Assembly: GCA_036559195.1 (NCBI GenBank)
Contig: DATBTN010000001.1
Span: 30,095 to 94,094 of the forward strand
Direction of reading: 5' to 3'
Source of the DNA: Candidatus Baltobacteraceae bacterium
Lineage (GTDB): Bacteria; Vulcanimicrobiota; Vulcanimicrobiia; Vulcanimicrobiales; Vulcanimicrobiaceae
Length of the DNA: 64,000 bases
Below are positions 35,483-44,850 of this stretch, piece after piece. Positions within the stretch are counted from its first letter, which is position 1. Each line of letters begins with the position of its first letter. The position numbers and the translations under genes were made by a program. Below the pieces are notes generated by a model. It did not search any database. It worked only from the letters and a program-made list of their open reading frames with translations, and had not been told where the DNA came from.

Positions 35483-38314
35483 TTGTCAACGGAGATCCTC
35501 ATCTCGAGCGATCCCTGGGAGAACCGGGTCGCTATTATCGAGGGCGGAGTGCTCTCGGAGATCTACATCGAGCGCGAAGAAAAGGTCATCGGCTCGATCT
35601 ACAAGGGAAAAGTTCAGAACGTGCTGCCCGGCATGGGCGCGAGCTTCGTCGATATCGGTCTGGGACGCAACGCGTTTCTCTACGTCGACGACATCAATAA
35701 GACGCCGCTCAATATCGGCGACGTCGAGATCACGCAAGGCCGAACCGGTTGGACCATCAACGAGAAGGTCAATCGCGGCGACGACGTCCTCGTGCAGATC
35801 GTCAAAGAGCCGCGCGGCCTCAAAGGCGCGCGCATCAGCACGAACATCTCGCTGCCGGGCCGCTATCTCATCTTGATGCCGACCGGAAAATACTCCGGCG
35901 TCTCGCGTAAGATCGAGTCCGCCGACGAGCGCAACCGGCTCAAAGCGGTCATGAAGCGCATCCGTCCCGAAGGCATGGCCACCGTGGTCCGCACGGCCGC
36001 CGCCGGCGTGAGCGAAGCGGAACTCATCGCCGATCTCGGCGTGCTCATCCGCATGTGGCACGGGATTCTCGAAACCTTCAAGCGAGCGGCTTCGCCCGCG
36101 CTCTTGCACAAAGACATGAACCTCGTCTATAAAGCCGCGCGCGATTTCGTGACGGCCGACGTCGACAAGGTGCTCATCGACAACGAGAGCGAGTACAAGA
36201 AGGTCCGCGACTTTTTGCAGTTGCTGGGACCGCAGTATCTCGACCGTTTGGAATATTACAACTCGGGGCGCTCGCTCTTCAAAGATTACAAGATCGACGA
36301 AGAGCTGATGAAGTTGATGCGCTCGAAGGTCAACCTGCCGTCGGGCGGCTCGATCGTGATCGAGACGACCGAAGCGCTCACCGTGATCGACGTCAACTCC
36401 GGAAAATTCACCGGCGGCAAGAATCTCGAAGACACGATCGTTAAAACGAACATCGAGGCGGCAGCGGAGATCGCCCGCCAGGTGCGGCTGCGCGATATCG
36501 GCGGAATTATCGTCTGCGATTTCATCGACATGTCTTCGGAGTCGTCGCGAAATAAAGTGATCGCAACCCTCGAGGGCGGCCTGCGTAAAGATCGTACGCG
36601 CGCGACCATTCAATCGTTTAGCAATCTGGGTCTGCTCGAATTCACGCGCAAACGCGTCGGTAAGGATCTCGGCGCGCAGCTGCGCGGCGCGTGCCCGACG
36701 TGCAGCGGCGTCGGCTCGGTCATGTCGTCGCAATCGATCGCGATCGAGACGCTGCGCAAGATTCGCGCCGAAGGCGAGCACGATCACAAGCACCCGATTC
36801 TCGTCGAAGCCTCGCCTTACGTTGCCGCGCAGCTCGACTTCTGGTACGAAGACGAGACCGAAGAACTCGGCAAGGAGCTGCAATCGCCGATCCACGTTCG
36901 CGTCGATCCGGCACTGCATCCCGAGAAGACGCGCGTGCGCGCGATCGCCGATTTCAATAAGGCCGACGGCACGCTGCGCGTGGGCGACGAGCACGAGGTC
37001 GAACTGCTCGGCGGCCGCCTTCCCAACGCCAACTCGGCGGCAGCCGTTCTCGACGGCCGCATCGTGGAAGTTGAAAATGCCGCGAACATGAGCGGCCAAA
37101 CCGTGCGCATCAAACTCATCGACGTCGAGGACGACTTCGCCCTGGGCGAACTTGCGTCGTCGGCGGCGATCGTTTCGGGCGATGCCAAGAAGCGCCGCCG
37201 CCGCGGACGCGGCGGACGCAAGACCGAGTTGACCGCAACCGAACAGACGCGCCAGTTGCGCGAATTGGCGGAAGAGGCGGCGAAGGTCGTTCGGCCGCCG
37301 ATCGGCATCACGACCGTGACCGAGGAAGAGGAGCAAACCGTCAAGGTGCTCCGTCAAGAAGCCAAGGCCGAGCACGAGCCCGGTGCGATCGTCATCGATC
37401 GCGAGGGCGCCGAAGCCGAGGGCGGCGACGCTCATCGCAAACGCCGCCGGCGCCGCAGGCGCGGACGCGGACGCGGCGTGGCGGGCGAGGAGACGATGCA
37501 GGCGGGTATTCCGCCGCAGAGTGCCGCCGCGCAACTCGATGCAGCCGACGAGGACGAGGACGAACAGTCCGAAGCCGAAGGCGAACCCGCGGCGGCCGCT
37601 CCGTCCAACGGTGCGTTCGTTCCGCACGAAGCCCCCGATGGCGAGGGCGGACATCGCCGTCGCCGCCGTCGCCGGCGCCGCGGGCGCGGCGGCCGGGGAG
37701 CGGGCGAGGGAGCGCCGGGCGGCACGACGCCGGTTGCGGAGCCGGGTCCCGTCTCGCCCGATCGTCACATCTTTCGCGTGAGTGCCGACGGCAATGCGGA
37801 ACCCACGGGTCAGACCGCACCTCGCGAACCCTCGCGGGCGATCGCGCCGTGGAACCGTCGCGTGCAGCCGCCGGCAGTCGAAGCGCCGCCGCCGCATCTG
37901 CGCGCTCCGGAGGACGACGTCAAGCCCACCAAGCCGGCCCGACGCCGGAGCCCGGCGAGCCCGGCTCCCAAGCTCGGCGGCGAGTTGGCATCGCCGAAAC
38001 TCACCGCGCTTCCCGCCGGGACCGCCGCGAAACCCAAACGGGTACCGCGCGCGAAGACCGCGCCCGAGCCGGTTAGCGAGGCGAAACCGTCGACCCGCGT
38101 CGCTCGCAAAAAGCCCGCCGCCCCGGCTCCGGCCGCGGAGGCGAAGCCCAAGCGCGCCGCCGCGCCGGCGAAAAAGGTCGCACCGGCACCCGTAAAATCG
38201 ACTGCGCGCGCGAAGAAGGCACCCGCGGCCGCAGCGAAACCGGCGGTCAAAAAGGTCGCTTCGACGCGTAAGACAAGCTCGTCGAAGAGCCCGGTTCGCA
38301 AGAAGAAAAGCTAG
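35483..38314 (+). CDS. Ribonuclease E/G with long disordered C-terminal tail
   Basis: Protein of 943 residues. The catalytic half has an S1 domain (about 36-120: GSIYKGKVQNVLPGMGASFV), the DNase-I-like active site with metal-binding Asp in VIDVNSGKF (about 302) and IIVCDFIDM (about 346), and the zinc link CPTC near 405, all at positions close to E. coli RNase E. From about 565 it turns into Arg-rich clusters (KKRRRRGRGGRK and two more), acidic patches, and a Lys/Ala/Pro tail of 150 residues, probably RNA-binding and a degradosome scaffold. TTG start at 35483, after GTTAGGTAG. The presence of the S1 and Zn-link with a long tail fits RNase E better than RNase G. Confidence 0.92.
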   Translation: MSTEILISSDPWENRVAIIEGGVLSEIYIEREEKVIGSIYKGKVQNVLPGMGASFVDIGLGRNAFLYVDDINKTPLNIGDVEITQGRTGWTINEKVNRGDDVLVQIVKEPRGLKGARISTNISLPGRYLILMPTGKYSGVSRKIESADERNRLKAVMKRIRPEGMATVVRTAAAGVSEAELIADLGVLIRMWHGILETFKRAASPALLHKDMNLVYKAARDFVTADVDKVLIDNESEYKKVRDFLQLLGPQYLDRLEYYNSGRSLFKDYKIDEELMKLMRSKVNLPSGGSIVIETTEALTVIDVNSGKFTGGKNLEDTIVKTNIEAAAEIARQVRLRDIGGIIVCDFIDMSSESSRNKVIATLEGGLRKDRTRATIQSFSNLGLLEFTRKRVGKDLGAQLRGACPTCSGVGSVMSSQSIAIETLRKIRAEGEHDHKHPILVEASPYVAAQLDFWYEDETEELGKELQSPIHVRVDPALHPEKTRVRAIADFNKADGTLRVGDEHEVELLGGRLPNANSAAAVLDGRIVEVENAANMSGQTVRIKLIDVEDDFALGELASSAAIVSGDAKKRRRRGRGGRKTELTATEQTRQLRELAEEAAKVVRPPIGITTVTEEEEQTVKVLRQEAKAEHEPGAIVIDREGAEAEGGDAHRKRRRRRRRGRGRGVAGEETMQAGIPPQSAAAQLDAADEDEDEQSEAEGEPAAAAPSNGAFVPHEAPDGEGGHRRRRRRRRRGRGGRGAGEGAPGGTTPVAEPGPVSPDRHIFRVSADGNAEPTGQTAPREPSRAIAPWNRRVQPPAVEAPPPHLRAPEDDVKPTKPARRRSPASPAPKLGGELASPKLTALPAGTAAKPKRVPRAKTAPEPVSEAKPSTRVARKKPAAPAPAAEAKPKRAAAPAKKVAPAPVKSTARAKKAPAAAAKPAVKKVASTRKTSSSKSPVRKKKS

Positions 38315-38334
38315 GACTCGGCTTGGCCGAGTCC
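38314..38334 (+). promoter_or_regulatory. Hairpin at the rne 3' end enclosing the start of the HAD gene
   Basis: GGACTCGGC-TTG-GCCGAGTCC, a perfect 9-bp stem. The loop is exactly the TTG start codon of the phosphatase gene (38323-38325), and its likely ribosome site AGGA (38313-38316) overlaps the stem. It could act as a transcription-end hairpin for rne or keep the next gene silent until ribosomes ending rne open it. Confidence 0.5.
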
Positions 38335-39000
38335 TCCAGCGACGGCGGTCGCCTCGAGCGTCCGCCGCCGCGTCTTGCGGTCTTCGTCGATTACGATGGG
38401 ACGATTACCGATCGCGACACGTTCGACGTGCTCGTGCGCCAGAGCAGTTCGCCCGAGCAATGGGCGATGCAGGAATCGCACCTGCACGACGGCAGCATGA
38501 GTCTGCGCGACGTGCTCGCGGCGCAAGCGCGATCGATCCGCGGTACGATCGAACAAGCCGACGCGCTGCTCGCCCGCACGACGACCTTCGATCCAGCCTT
38601 CGCTGCGTTCGCGCGGCGCTGCGAGTTCGCCGGCATCCCGCTCGTCGTCTTGAGTTCGGGCGTACAAGCGCTGATCGAACGCGCGCTACAGCGCAACGGA
38701 CTCGGGCATCTCCCGGTTCTCGCAAACTCGGTCGTGGCGCGGAGCGACGGATGGTGCATGCACTTTCGCGACGCTTCTGACAACGGTCATGACAAGGCGG
38801 CTGCGGTTCGAGCCGCACGCGCCGATGGCACGACCGTGGTTTTTGCCGGCGATGGGTATTCGGATTTTGCCGCCGCGCGCGAGGCGGATCGCCGTTTCGC
38901 CAAACGCGGCCGGGCCCTCGAGGGCTACCTACGAAAAAACGGCGTCGGGTTTACGCCGTTCGTTTCGTTTGCCGAGATCGCCGTCGCGCTCTTCGGCTAG
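38323..39000 (+). CDS. HAD-superfamily phosphatase (MtnX/phosphoserine-phosphatase-like)
   Basis: Protein of 225 residues. Motif I is VDYDGTITD (nucleophile Asp23, acid Asp25), motif II VLSSGVQALI, motif III Lys in DNGHDKAAAV, and motif IV FAGDGYSDFAAA. The helical cap between 40 and 95 is of the C1 type. MtnX of methionine salvage and phosphoserine phosphatases are the closest patterns; I see no other salvage gene in the window. The only usable start is TTG 38323. Its stop shares the palindrome CTAG with the convergent S41 protease gene. Confidence 0.8.
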   Translation: MAESSSDGGRLERPPPRLAVFVDYDGTITDRDTFDVLVRQSSSPEQWAMQESHLHDGSMSLRDVLAAQARSIRGTIEQADALLARTTTFDPAFAAFARRCEFAGIPLVVLSSGVQALIERALQRNGLGHLPVLANSVVARSDGWCMHFRDASDNGHDKAAAVRAARADGTTVVFAGDGYSDFAAAREADRRFAKRGRALEGYLRKNGVGFTPFVSFAEIAVALFG

Positions 39001-40373
39001 TTGTTGGTGCCGCCGTTACTCGCCGGCGCCGTTCCCATGTGGGCGAGTTTGTCGTCGAGGAAATTGACCGCTCGCGACAACTGCGCGTCTTTGCCCACCA
39101 CGCCGTAACGATCGGTCTTGCTCTCCGCCACCGTGATGTCCGGTGCGATGCCGAGATGATTGATGTCGCGGTTGTGCGGCGTCAGATAGCGCGCCGTCGT
39201 GATCTTGATGGCGGACCCGTCGGGCAGCGGCCAGATATTCTGCACGACGCCTTTACCGAAGGTCTTCGTACCGATGATCGTGCCGACGCCGTCGTCTTGA
39301 ATGGCGCCCGAGGTGATCTCCGAGGCCGATGCGGTGTGGCCGTTTACGAGCACCGCAAGCGGGAGCGGGCTGATCGCGGTGTTGTTCGCTTCGAGCGTCG
39401 TGATTTGCGACGCGCGCGATTCGACCGAGACGATCGGACCGCTCGGAATGAATTTCGAACTCACGTCGACCGCCGCGTTGAGGTAGCCGCCGCCGTTATC
39501 GCGAAGATCCATGACGATCGCGCGCGCGCCCTGCTGCTGCAGGCGATCGAGCGCCGTCGTGAGTTCGCTGCCGGTATCGCGGCCGAAGACCGTGAGCGCG
39601 ACGTATCCGATCTTTCCGGGGAGCATCTTTTCATAAACAGAGAGTTCGTGAACGGTCGCGCGGGTCACCAGAATCGGCGACGGCAGCGCCTTGCCGTCGC
39701 GTACGATCGTCAGCGCGACTTTGGTACCCGCCAAGCCGCGCAGTTTCGACGAAGCTTTGTCCAGCTTCATGCCGTGCGTCGACGCACCGTCGATCGCCGT
39801 GATGAGGTCGTCTTGTTGAATTCCGGCTTTGTCGGCGGGCCCGTTAGGGACCACGTTGCTCACGTTGATGTACTTGGTTTGATCGTCGGCTTGGATGACG
39901 ATACCGGTGCCGGAGAACGATCCGCCGTCGAGGCCCGAGTTGAGTGCGGCGTATTCTTTCGGCGTGAGAAATACGGTATAGCGATCGTGCACCGACCCGA
40001 GCATGCCGGCGATCGCGGCGTAACTGAGGAGATGCGCGCTGATTTTCGATCCGGCCGCGCGCGACGCGAGTTCGACTTCGCGGTCGACCGCGTGCGCGTT
40101 CTGCGTCGCGCTTGCGGTCGCACCGATCGCCGGCAGCGACGCGCGTACGCCCGCCGTGCTTAAGGCTTTCGAGAGCCCGGTGCGGGCTCCGTCGACGATC
40201 GACTGCGGGTCGGTCTTCTTATAAAATTCGTTGGTTAGGCGCGCGTAGCTGACCCCGATCTGCTCGGCGTCGAGCGGCGACAGGCCGCTCGTGGCTGCCG
40301 CGTTCGCGGCCGGAAGCTGCGCGACTCCAACGAGGAGCGCACCGGTGAGCAAGAGAGAAGCCAGACGATTCAT
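38997..40373 (-). CDS. S41-family C-terminal processing protease, second copy
   Basis: Protein of 458 residues. A signal peptide (about 1-25) precedes a helical region, a PDZ domain (about 150-235: FSGTGIVIQADD, VVPNGPADKAGIQQDDLITA) and the S41 catalytic core with LRDNGGGYLNAAVDVSS, the Ser in VNGHTASASEITSGAI and the Lys in GTKTFGKGVVQ. Such CtpA/Prc proteases trim periplasmic proteins, often regulators of cell-wall hydrolases. It starts 7 bases after another S41 gene, so the two are one operon. Confidence 0.92.
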   Translation of the reverse strand: MNRLASLLLTGALLVGVAQLPAANAAATSGLSPLDAEQIGVSYARLTNEFYKKTDPQSIVDGARTGLSKALSTAGVRASLPAIGATASATQNAHAVDREVELASRAAGSKISAHLLSYAAIAGMLGSVHDRYTVFLTPKEYAALNSGLDGGSFSGTGIVIQADDQTKYINVSNVVPNGPADKAGIQQDDLITAIDGASTHGMKLDKASSKLRGLAGTKVALTIVRDGKALPSPILVTRATVHELSVYEKMLPGKIGYVALTVFGRDTGSELTTALDRLQQQGARAIVMDLRDNGGGYLNAAVDVSSKFIPSGPIVSVESRASQITTLEANNTAISPLPLAVLVNGHTASASEITSGAIQDDGVGTIIGTKTFGKGVVQNIWPLPDGSAIKITTARYLTPHNRDINHLGIAPDITVAESKTDRYGVVGKDAQLSRAVNFLDDKLAHMGTAPASNGGTNN

Positions 40374-40380
40374 ATCCTAC

Positions 40381-41805
40381 CTAACGAACGGCTTTCGCCA
40401 AACGTGCCTTGGCCGCAGCCAGCTGCTTGTCGCGAGGGGTATCGATGATCCCCGGATCGGGATCTTGAGCGACGACGATATCGGGCACGATGCCCTTGTG
40501 TTGGATGTCCCGCCCGAGCGGCGTAACGTAGCGTGCCGTCGTGATTTTGAGCGCGCCTTCGTCGGGCATTTTGTAGATGCTCTGCACAACGCCCTTGCCG
40601 AAGGTCTTGGTGCCGACGAGCGTGCCGATCTTGTAATCTTGAATCGCACCCGAGGTGATTTCGGATGCAGAAGCCGTGTAGCCGTTGACGAGTACGACCA
40701 GCGGCGCGAGCCCCGCGATGCTCGTTCCGAGCGCGTCGCTCTCGTCGCGATCGCCGTCGCGGTTGATCGTCGAAACGATCGCGCCGTGCGGAATGAAGAA
40801 ACTCGAGATCTTCACGGCGGCATCCAGCAATCCGCCGCCGTTGTCGCGCAGATCGAGAATGTAGCCCTTCGCATGGTGAGCCTTGCCGTCGAGGAGCGCT
40901 TTACGAACTTCGTCGGCCGAGGTTTCGCCGAAGTCGGAGAGGCGAATGTAGTCGTAGCCCCCCTCCATCTTGGCATGGACCGTCGGTACGTGGATAATTT
41001 GGCGCGTGATCGTGAAGGTTTGAAATCGTTTCGTGCGCCACATGTGCGCGCGCAGGCTGACCGGCGTACCTTCCGGACCGCGAATGAGCCGCTCCACGCG
41101 GTCGAGCGTGAGGCCCTTGATCGGCTTTGCATCCACCGAATCGAGAATCTCGCCGGGTTTCATGCCGACGTGCGCCGCCGGCAAGCCTTCGATGGGCTGC
41201 AGCAAGACTTCGCCGTCGCGCAATTGATTGATGTAGACGCCGATGCCGCCGAAGTTGCCGCCGTCGAGCGATTCGTTCAGACTCGCGATCTCTTGCGGCG
41301 AAAGATAGACCGTGTACGGATCGCTCAACGACGATAGCATGCCGCGCATCGCCGCTTGGGTAAGTTGGGTGTCGCCGCTCTTGCCGAGCCGCTTGCCGTA
41401 GTGACCCTGCGCGTAGGCGAGAACGCTATCGAGTTTCTGCGAGTCCGCGAGTTGGTCGCCGCTGGCCTGCTCGGCGGGCAGCGTCGCGTGCGTCACGCGG
41501 GCGGTCTTTAAATACGCGAGTATACCGGAGCGTTCGCCGCGCAGCAGCGTCTGGGAGTTGACCGGCTTATAGTAGACCCGTTCGACCTGACGATAGGCTA
41601 ACGTCACTAGATGCGCGTCGAGCATCTGCGGGCTCAAGAGGCCCTGCAGATCGCCTCCGCGCAAGGCCGTGCCAACGAACCCGGCGGGCGTGTCGAGCCG
41701 GCCGGCCGCAGCGTTCGCTCCACGATAGCCGAGATAGAGCGCGCCCGCGAAAGCGGCGGCGGCGATGACGAGCGCGGCGAGAAGCGCGCGGTAGCGAAGT
41801 GGCAC
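40381..41805 (-). CDS. S41-family C-terminal processing protease, first copy
   Basis: Protein of 474 residues. One N-terminal transmembrane helix (about 7-27) anchors it in the membrane. PDZ domain about 190-275 (FGGIGVYINQLRDGEVLL, AAHVGMKPGEILDSVDA); catalytic core with LRDNGGGLLDAAVKISS, VNGYTASASEITSGAI (Ser) and GTKTFGKGVVQ (Lys). It is complete and clearly paralogous to the following gene, but membrane-bound instead of exported. The upstream 170 bases contain the 6-bp inverted repeat CAGCCT/AGGCTG at 41911-41930. Confidence 0.92.
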   Translation of the reverse strand: MPLRYRALLAALVIAAAAFAGALYLGYRGANAAAGRLDTPAGFVGTALRGGDLQGLLSPQMLDAHLVTLAYRQVERVYYKPVNSQTLLRGERSGILAYLKTARVTHATLPAEQASGDQLADSQKLDSVLAYAQGHYGKRLGKSGDTQLTQAAMRGMLSSLSDPYTVYLSPQEIASLNESLDGGNFGGIGVYINQLRDGEVLLQPIEGLPAAHVGMKPGEILDSVDAKPIKGLTLDRVERLIRGPEGTPVSLRAHMWRTKRFQTFTITRQIIHVPTVHAKMEGGYDYIRLSDFGETSADEVRKALLDGKAHHAKGYILDLRDNGGGLLDAAVKISSFFIPHGAIVSTINRDGDRDESDALGTSIAGLAPLVVLVNGYTASASEITSGAIQDYKIGTLVGTKTFGKGVVQSIYKMPDEGALKITTARYVTPLGRDIQHKGIVPDIVVAQDPDPGIIDTPRDKQLAAAKARLAKAVR

Positions 41806-41910
41806 TGGCGGAATGCGTCCCTTCCAAAAAAGACCGTTTGGTAGCCGTTACATACCCAGAATCGGCCACCGAGGCTGGTGAAGCGGCTTTCGCCGAATCC
41901 GCCCACTACC

Positions 41911-41930
41911 CAGCCTATAAACGCAGGCTG
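41911..41930. other. Short inverted repeat between the response-regulator and S41 genes
   Basis: CAGCCT-ATAAACGC-AGGCTG, six-base arms. The 170-base gap (41806-41975) otherwise shows nothing clear. On the minus strand the repeat lies after the response-regulator gene and before the S41 operon, so it could end one transcript or be a binding site for the next. Confidence 0.35.
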
Positions 41931-41975
41931 AACAATGGCTGAACGCCGGTTACCTCGATCGGCGAGGCAGCCGGG

Positions 41976-42923
41976 CTATTTTCGGCGTTTGTCCTTGACG
42001 AAGACCGACCCGCCGATCGACTTGGCGAAGCGCTTGAGTTCGGCGGCCGCCTCGCCCACCTGAGCGTAGTTCGTGAGTTCGCGCTGGTCGCTCGAGATGA
42101 TGGCGATCGAGAGCGACATGATCGGAAAGCGGTTGAGCGTACCGCGCCGGTCGCGCGTTTCGATGTAGCCTTGGCGCAGGTCGCGATCGTTATAGAGTTT
42201 GCGGATCGCGCGATCGAAGTCGTCGATGATCTCGCGCGCGATCTCCTCGGCGCGATCGGGCATCGTGACGATGATGAAGTCGTCGCCGCCGATGTGTCCC
42301 ACGAAATCGCGCGTCGTTCCGCGGCGATGCGCGACATCCACCGTCGTCGAGGCGAGCAGGACGATCGCTTCGTCGCCGTGCGTGAACCCGTAGGCATCGT
42401 TGAACGCTTTAAAATTGTCGAGGTCTTCGTAGAGCACGGCGAACGGTTCGCGACCCTCGATGCGACGCCGTATCTCGGCTTCGATCGCCAGATTGCCGGG
42501 CAGCCGCGTCAACGGCGAGAGCGAGGAGTCGACTTCTACGCGACGGATTTTGGCGCGCACGCGCGCGAGTAGTTCTGCCGGCCCGAACGGCTTGGTCATG
42601 TAGTCGTCGGCGCCCGCGTCGAACCCGATCACCTTATCGTCGATCTCGGATTTGGCCGTAAGCATGATGATCGGCACGTGGCCGTTGACGGGATGCCGGC
42701 GAATGCGGCGCGCCGTTTCGTAGCCATCGAGCACGGGCATCATCACGTCGAGCAGTACGAGATCGGGCCGCGCGCCGTCGAGAAGCTCGAGTGCCTCGGC
42801 TCCGTTCGCGGCGGTGATGACCGCGTAGCCGGCGATCTCGAGATTCGTCGTGATGATCTTACGCAAGTTGCGGTCGTCATCAACGACGAGAATCTGGCGA
42901 CCCTCCGCATCGGAGTGGGTCAC
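41976..42923 (-). CDS. Response regulator with degenerate GGDEF (GGDDF) domain
   Basis: Protein of 315 residues. An N-terminal receiver domain has the acidic pocket VVDDD (13-17), phospho-acceptor Asp59 in LVLLDVMMP and Lys111 in YMTKPFG. The C-terminal domain (about 135-300) is of the diguanylate cyclase fold, with the metal-binding Asp in YEDLDNFKAFNDAYG (168) conserved. The active motif is GGDDF (212-216), where the catalytic Glu is replaced by Asp. It may be weakly active or act as a GTP or cyclic-di-GMP sensor. The gene overlaps the histidine kinase gene by 4 bases, so they form a two-component pair. Confidence 0.9.
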   Translation of the reverse strand: MTHSDAEGRQILVVDDDRNLRKIITTNLEIAGYAVITAANGAEALELLDGARPDLVLLDVMMPVLDGYETARRIRRHPVNGHVPIIMLTAKSEIDDKVIGFDAGADDYMTKPFGPAELLARVRAKIRRVEVDSSLSPLTRLPGNLAIEAEIRRRIEGREPFAVLYEDLDNFKAFNDAYGFTHGDEAIVLLASTTVDVAHRRGTTRDFVGHIGGDDFIIVTMPDRAEEIAREIIDDFDRAIRKLYNDRDLRQGYIETRDRRGTLNRFPIMSLSIAIISSDQRELTNYAQVGEAAAELKRFAKSIGGSVFVKDKRRK

Positions 42924-43999
42924 GCGCGCACCGGGAACGTCAGGGTAAACGTCGTTCCCGAATCGGGAATGCTGCGCACGTCGATCGTGCCGCCGTGCGC
43001 GCGCACGAGTGCGTGGACGATGAAAAGGCCGAGCCCGCTCCCGCCGACCGATGCGGTGAGTTCCGAATCGACGCGATAGAAGCGATCGAAAATATACGGC
43101 AGATGCTCGTCGGGAATGCCGACGCCTTCGTCGCGGATGTCGACGACCGTGCGCTCGGCGCTGGCGGTCGCCGCGATCGTGACCTTTCCGCCGGCGGGCG
43201 AGTATTTTAGCGCGTTTTCGATAATGTTTCTGAAGATGTCGTGCAGGCGCTCGGGATCGCCGGAGATCGTCACCCCGGCGGTGTGGCGCGCGACGCTGTG
43301 GCGTTGCGCGTCGAAGGCGATCTCGGAAAAGATGCGATTTAAGATCGTGTCGAGCGCGATTTCGACGCGTCGTCGCAGCAGCTGTTCGGCGTTGACGCGA
43401 GTCACCAGGAGCATGTCGTCGATCAGGCGCGAGAGCCGGTCGGCCTGCTGTTCGATGATCGCCAGAAATTCCTCGCGCTGTCCGTCGTAGAGTTCGGGGT
43501 TGGCGCGCAGCGTTGCCGTGTAGGCCTTGATCGCCGACAGCGGCGTCTTCAATTCGTGCGAGACCGTCGAGACCAACTCGTTTTTGAGCTGCTCGATCTC
43601 CCGCACTTTGCGTACGGGCGCGAAGCTAACGAGCCAACCGTCGATCTGCTGATCGCGCGAGAGAGAGACGATTCGCCCGCGGACGGCGATCGGATGCGCC
43701 TGCGTGTCGCGCACCGTGAATCCGACGGTTCGGACGTCGGTGTGGAGTTCGTTCGTAAAGAGCGTCGCCGCCGGCCCTTCGATCAGATCGTCGATGGATC
43801 GGCCCACCATACTGGGAGCCGAATAGCCCGTTAAAGACTCGGCAGCGTAGTTAAAGCGGGCGATGCACCCCTGCGAGTCTACTTCGACGATGCAGTCGCT
43901 CGCGCAGCGCGCGAGCGTCTCGTAGAGCGACTTAAATGTCAGCAGCTCGTCGGCGAGATCGCGGTTTATGCCCGCAGGTAGCGTCCGACCGATATCCAT
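42920..43999 (-). CDS. Soluble PAS-domain sensor histidine kinase
   Basis: Protein of 359 residues from ATG 43999. No transmembrane segment. A PAS domain covers about 22-130 (DCIVEVDSQGCIARFNYAAE). The dimerisation and phosphorylation region contains VSHELKTPLSAIKAY (His148). The ATPase domain has N box IIENALKYS, G1 DEGVGIPDEHL, F box FDRFYRVD and G2 GGSGLGLFIVHAL. It starts inside ftsX (34-base overlap) and couples to the REC-GGDDF gene. A cytoplasmic kinase co-encoded with FtsEX is unusual; the signal could be internal, such as redox or a ligand of the PAS domain. Confidence 0.92.
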   Translation of the reverse strand: MDIGRTLPAGINRDLADELLTFKSLYETLARCASDCIVEVDSQGCIARFNYAAESLTGYSAPSMVGRSIDDLIEGPAATLFTNELHTDVRTVGFTVRDTQAHPIAVRGRIVSLSRDQQIDGWLVSFAPVRKVREIEQLKNELVSTVSHELKTPLSAIKAYTATLRANPELYDGQREEFLAIIEQQADRLSRLIDDMLLVTRVNAEQLLRRRVEIALDTILNRIFSEIAFDAQRHSVARHTAGVTISGDPERLHDIFRNIIENALKYSPAGGKVTIAATASAERTVVDIRDEGVGIPDEHLPYIFDRFYRVDSELTASVGGSGLGLFIVHALVRAHGGTIDVRSIPDSGTTFTLTFPVRA

Positions 44000-44850
44000 G
44001 ATGCGATGATTCCCATCGCGCCGCCGACGGCGAGCAGTTCGAGAATGAGTGAGGAGACGTCGACGCGCACCACGTCGCCGGCGGAGAGCCACGGAAGCGC
44101 TGCCAAGAGTTTCGGCAAGAGCGAGACGCGCAAGAGCGCGAGGACGCCGATCGCCACGATCGAACCGAGCGCGCCGTCGAGAAACCCTTCGCAGATGAAC
44201 GGCAGACGGATGTACATGTTGGTCGCACCGACCAACTGCATGATGCCGATCTCGCGGCGGCGCGCGAAGACCGTCAAGCGAATCGTGTTCGAGATGATGA
44301 TGCCCGCCACGAGAACGAACACGAGGATTACGCCGACGCCGATCCGGCGGCCGACGTCGGCGAGCTGCAGCAAGCGGGTGACGATGCGCTGACCGTAATC
44401 GACGTAGGCCACGCCGGGCAGCTTCTCGATGTGCGCGGCGACGGCCGGTACGAGTTCGGGCGAGCGCACGCGCACGCGCAGTTTATCGGGCAGCGGATTT
44501 TCGGTCAGCATCGAGGTATCGATTTGGCCTTTGAATCGCGCGCGCAATTCGCGCAGGCCCAAACGCTTGGGAATGAACTGCACCGCTAGGACGCGATCGT
44601 CTTTGGCGAGCGCGGTCCGCACGGCGCCCTCTTGCGCGACGGTGGCGTTGGCCGGGTAGTAGACGGAGATCACGATCTGATCGAGCTGCTGCGCGCCCAG
44701 ATGTGCCAGCGTCGCCCGCACGTACAAAAAAACGCCGAGAATGACGATGGTGACGGCGACGGTTCCGATCGCCGTAATCTGCATTCCGGCGTTGCGCGTG
44801 AAGTTGCGAAAGACCTCACCCAGAAAGAACTTGATCTTGCCCCAGTCCAA
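43966..44850 (-). CDS. ftsX: Cell division ABC transporter permease FtsX
   Basis: Protein of 294 residues. The FtsX layout is present: cytoplasmic start, TM1 (about 22-44), an extracytoplasmic domain of about 120 residues, then three helices (about 168-190, 220-243, 262-284) with motif RREIGIMQLVGATNMYIRLP before TM3. FtsEX senses ATP to activate peptidoglycan hydrolases through the extracytoplasmic loop. TTG start at 44850, overlapping ftsE by 35 bases. Confidence 0.93.
   Translation of the reverse strand: MDWGKIKFFLGEVFRNFTRNAGMQITAIGTVAVTIVILGVFLYVRATLAHLGAQQLDQIVISVYYPANATVAQEGAVRTALAKDDRVLAVQFIPKRLGLRELRARFKGQIDTSMLTENPLPDKLRVRVRSPELVPAVAAHIEKLPGVAYVDYGQRIVTRLLQLADVGRRIGVGVILVFVLVAGIIISNTIRLTVFARRREIGIMQLVGATNMYIRLPFICEGFLDGALGSIVAIGVLALLRVSLLPKLLAALPWLSAGDVVRVDVSSLILELLAVGGAMGIIASWISVGRYLRA

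Noticed and set aside
35486..37897. 803-codon open frame on the minus strand opposite RNase E/G
   Set aside because: Antisense shadow produced by high GC and strong codon bias. The translated sequence has no domain pattern, while the plus strand encodes a textbook RNase E/G.
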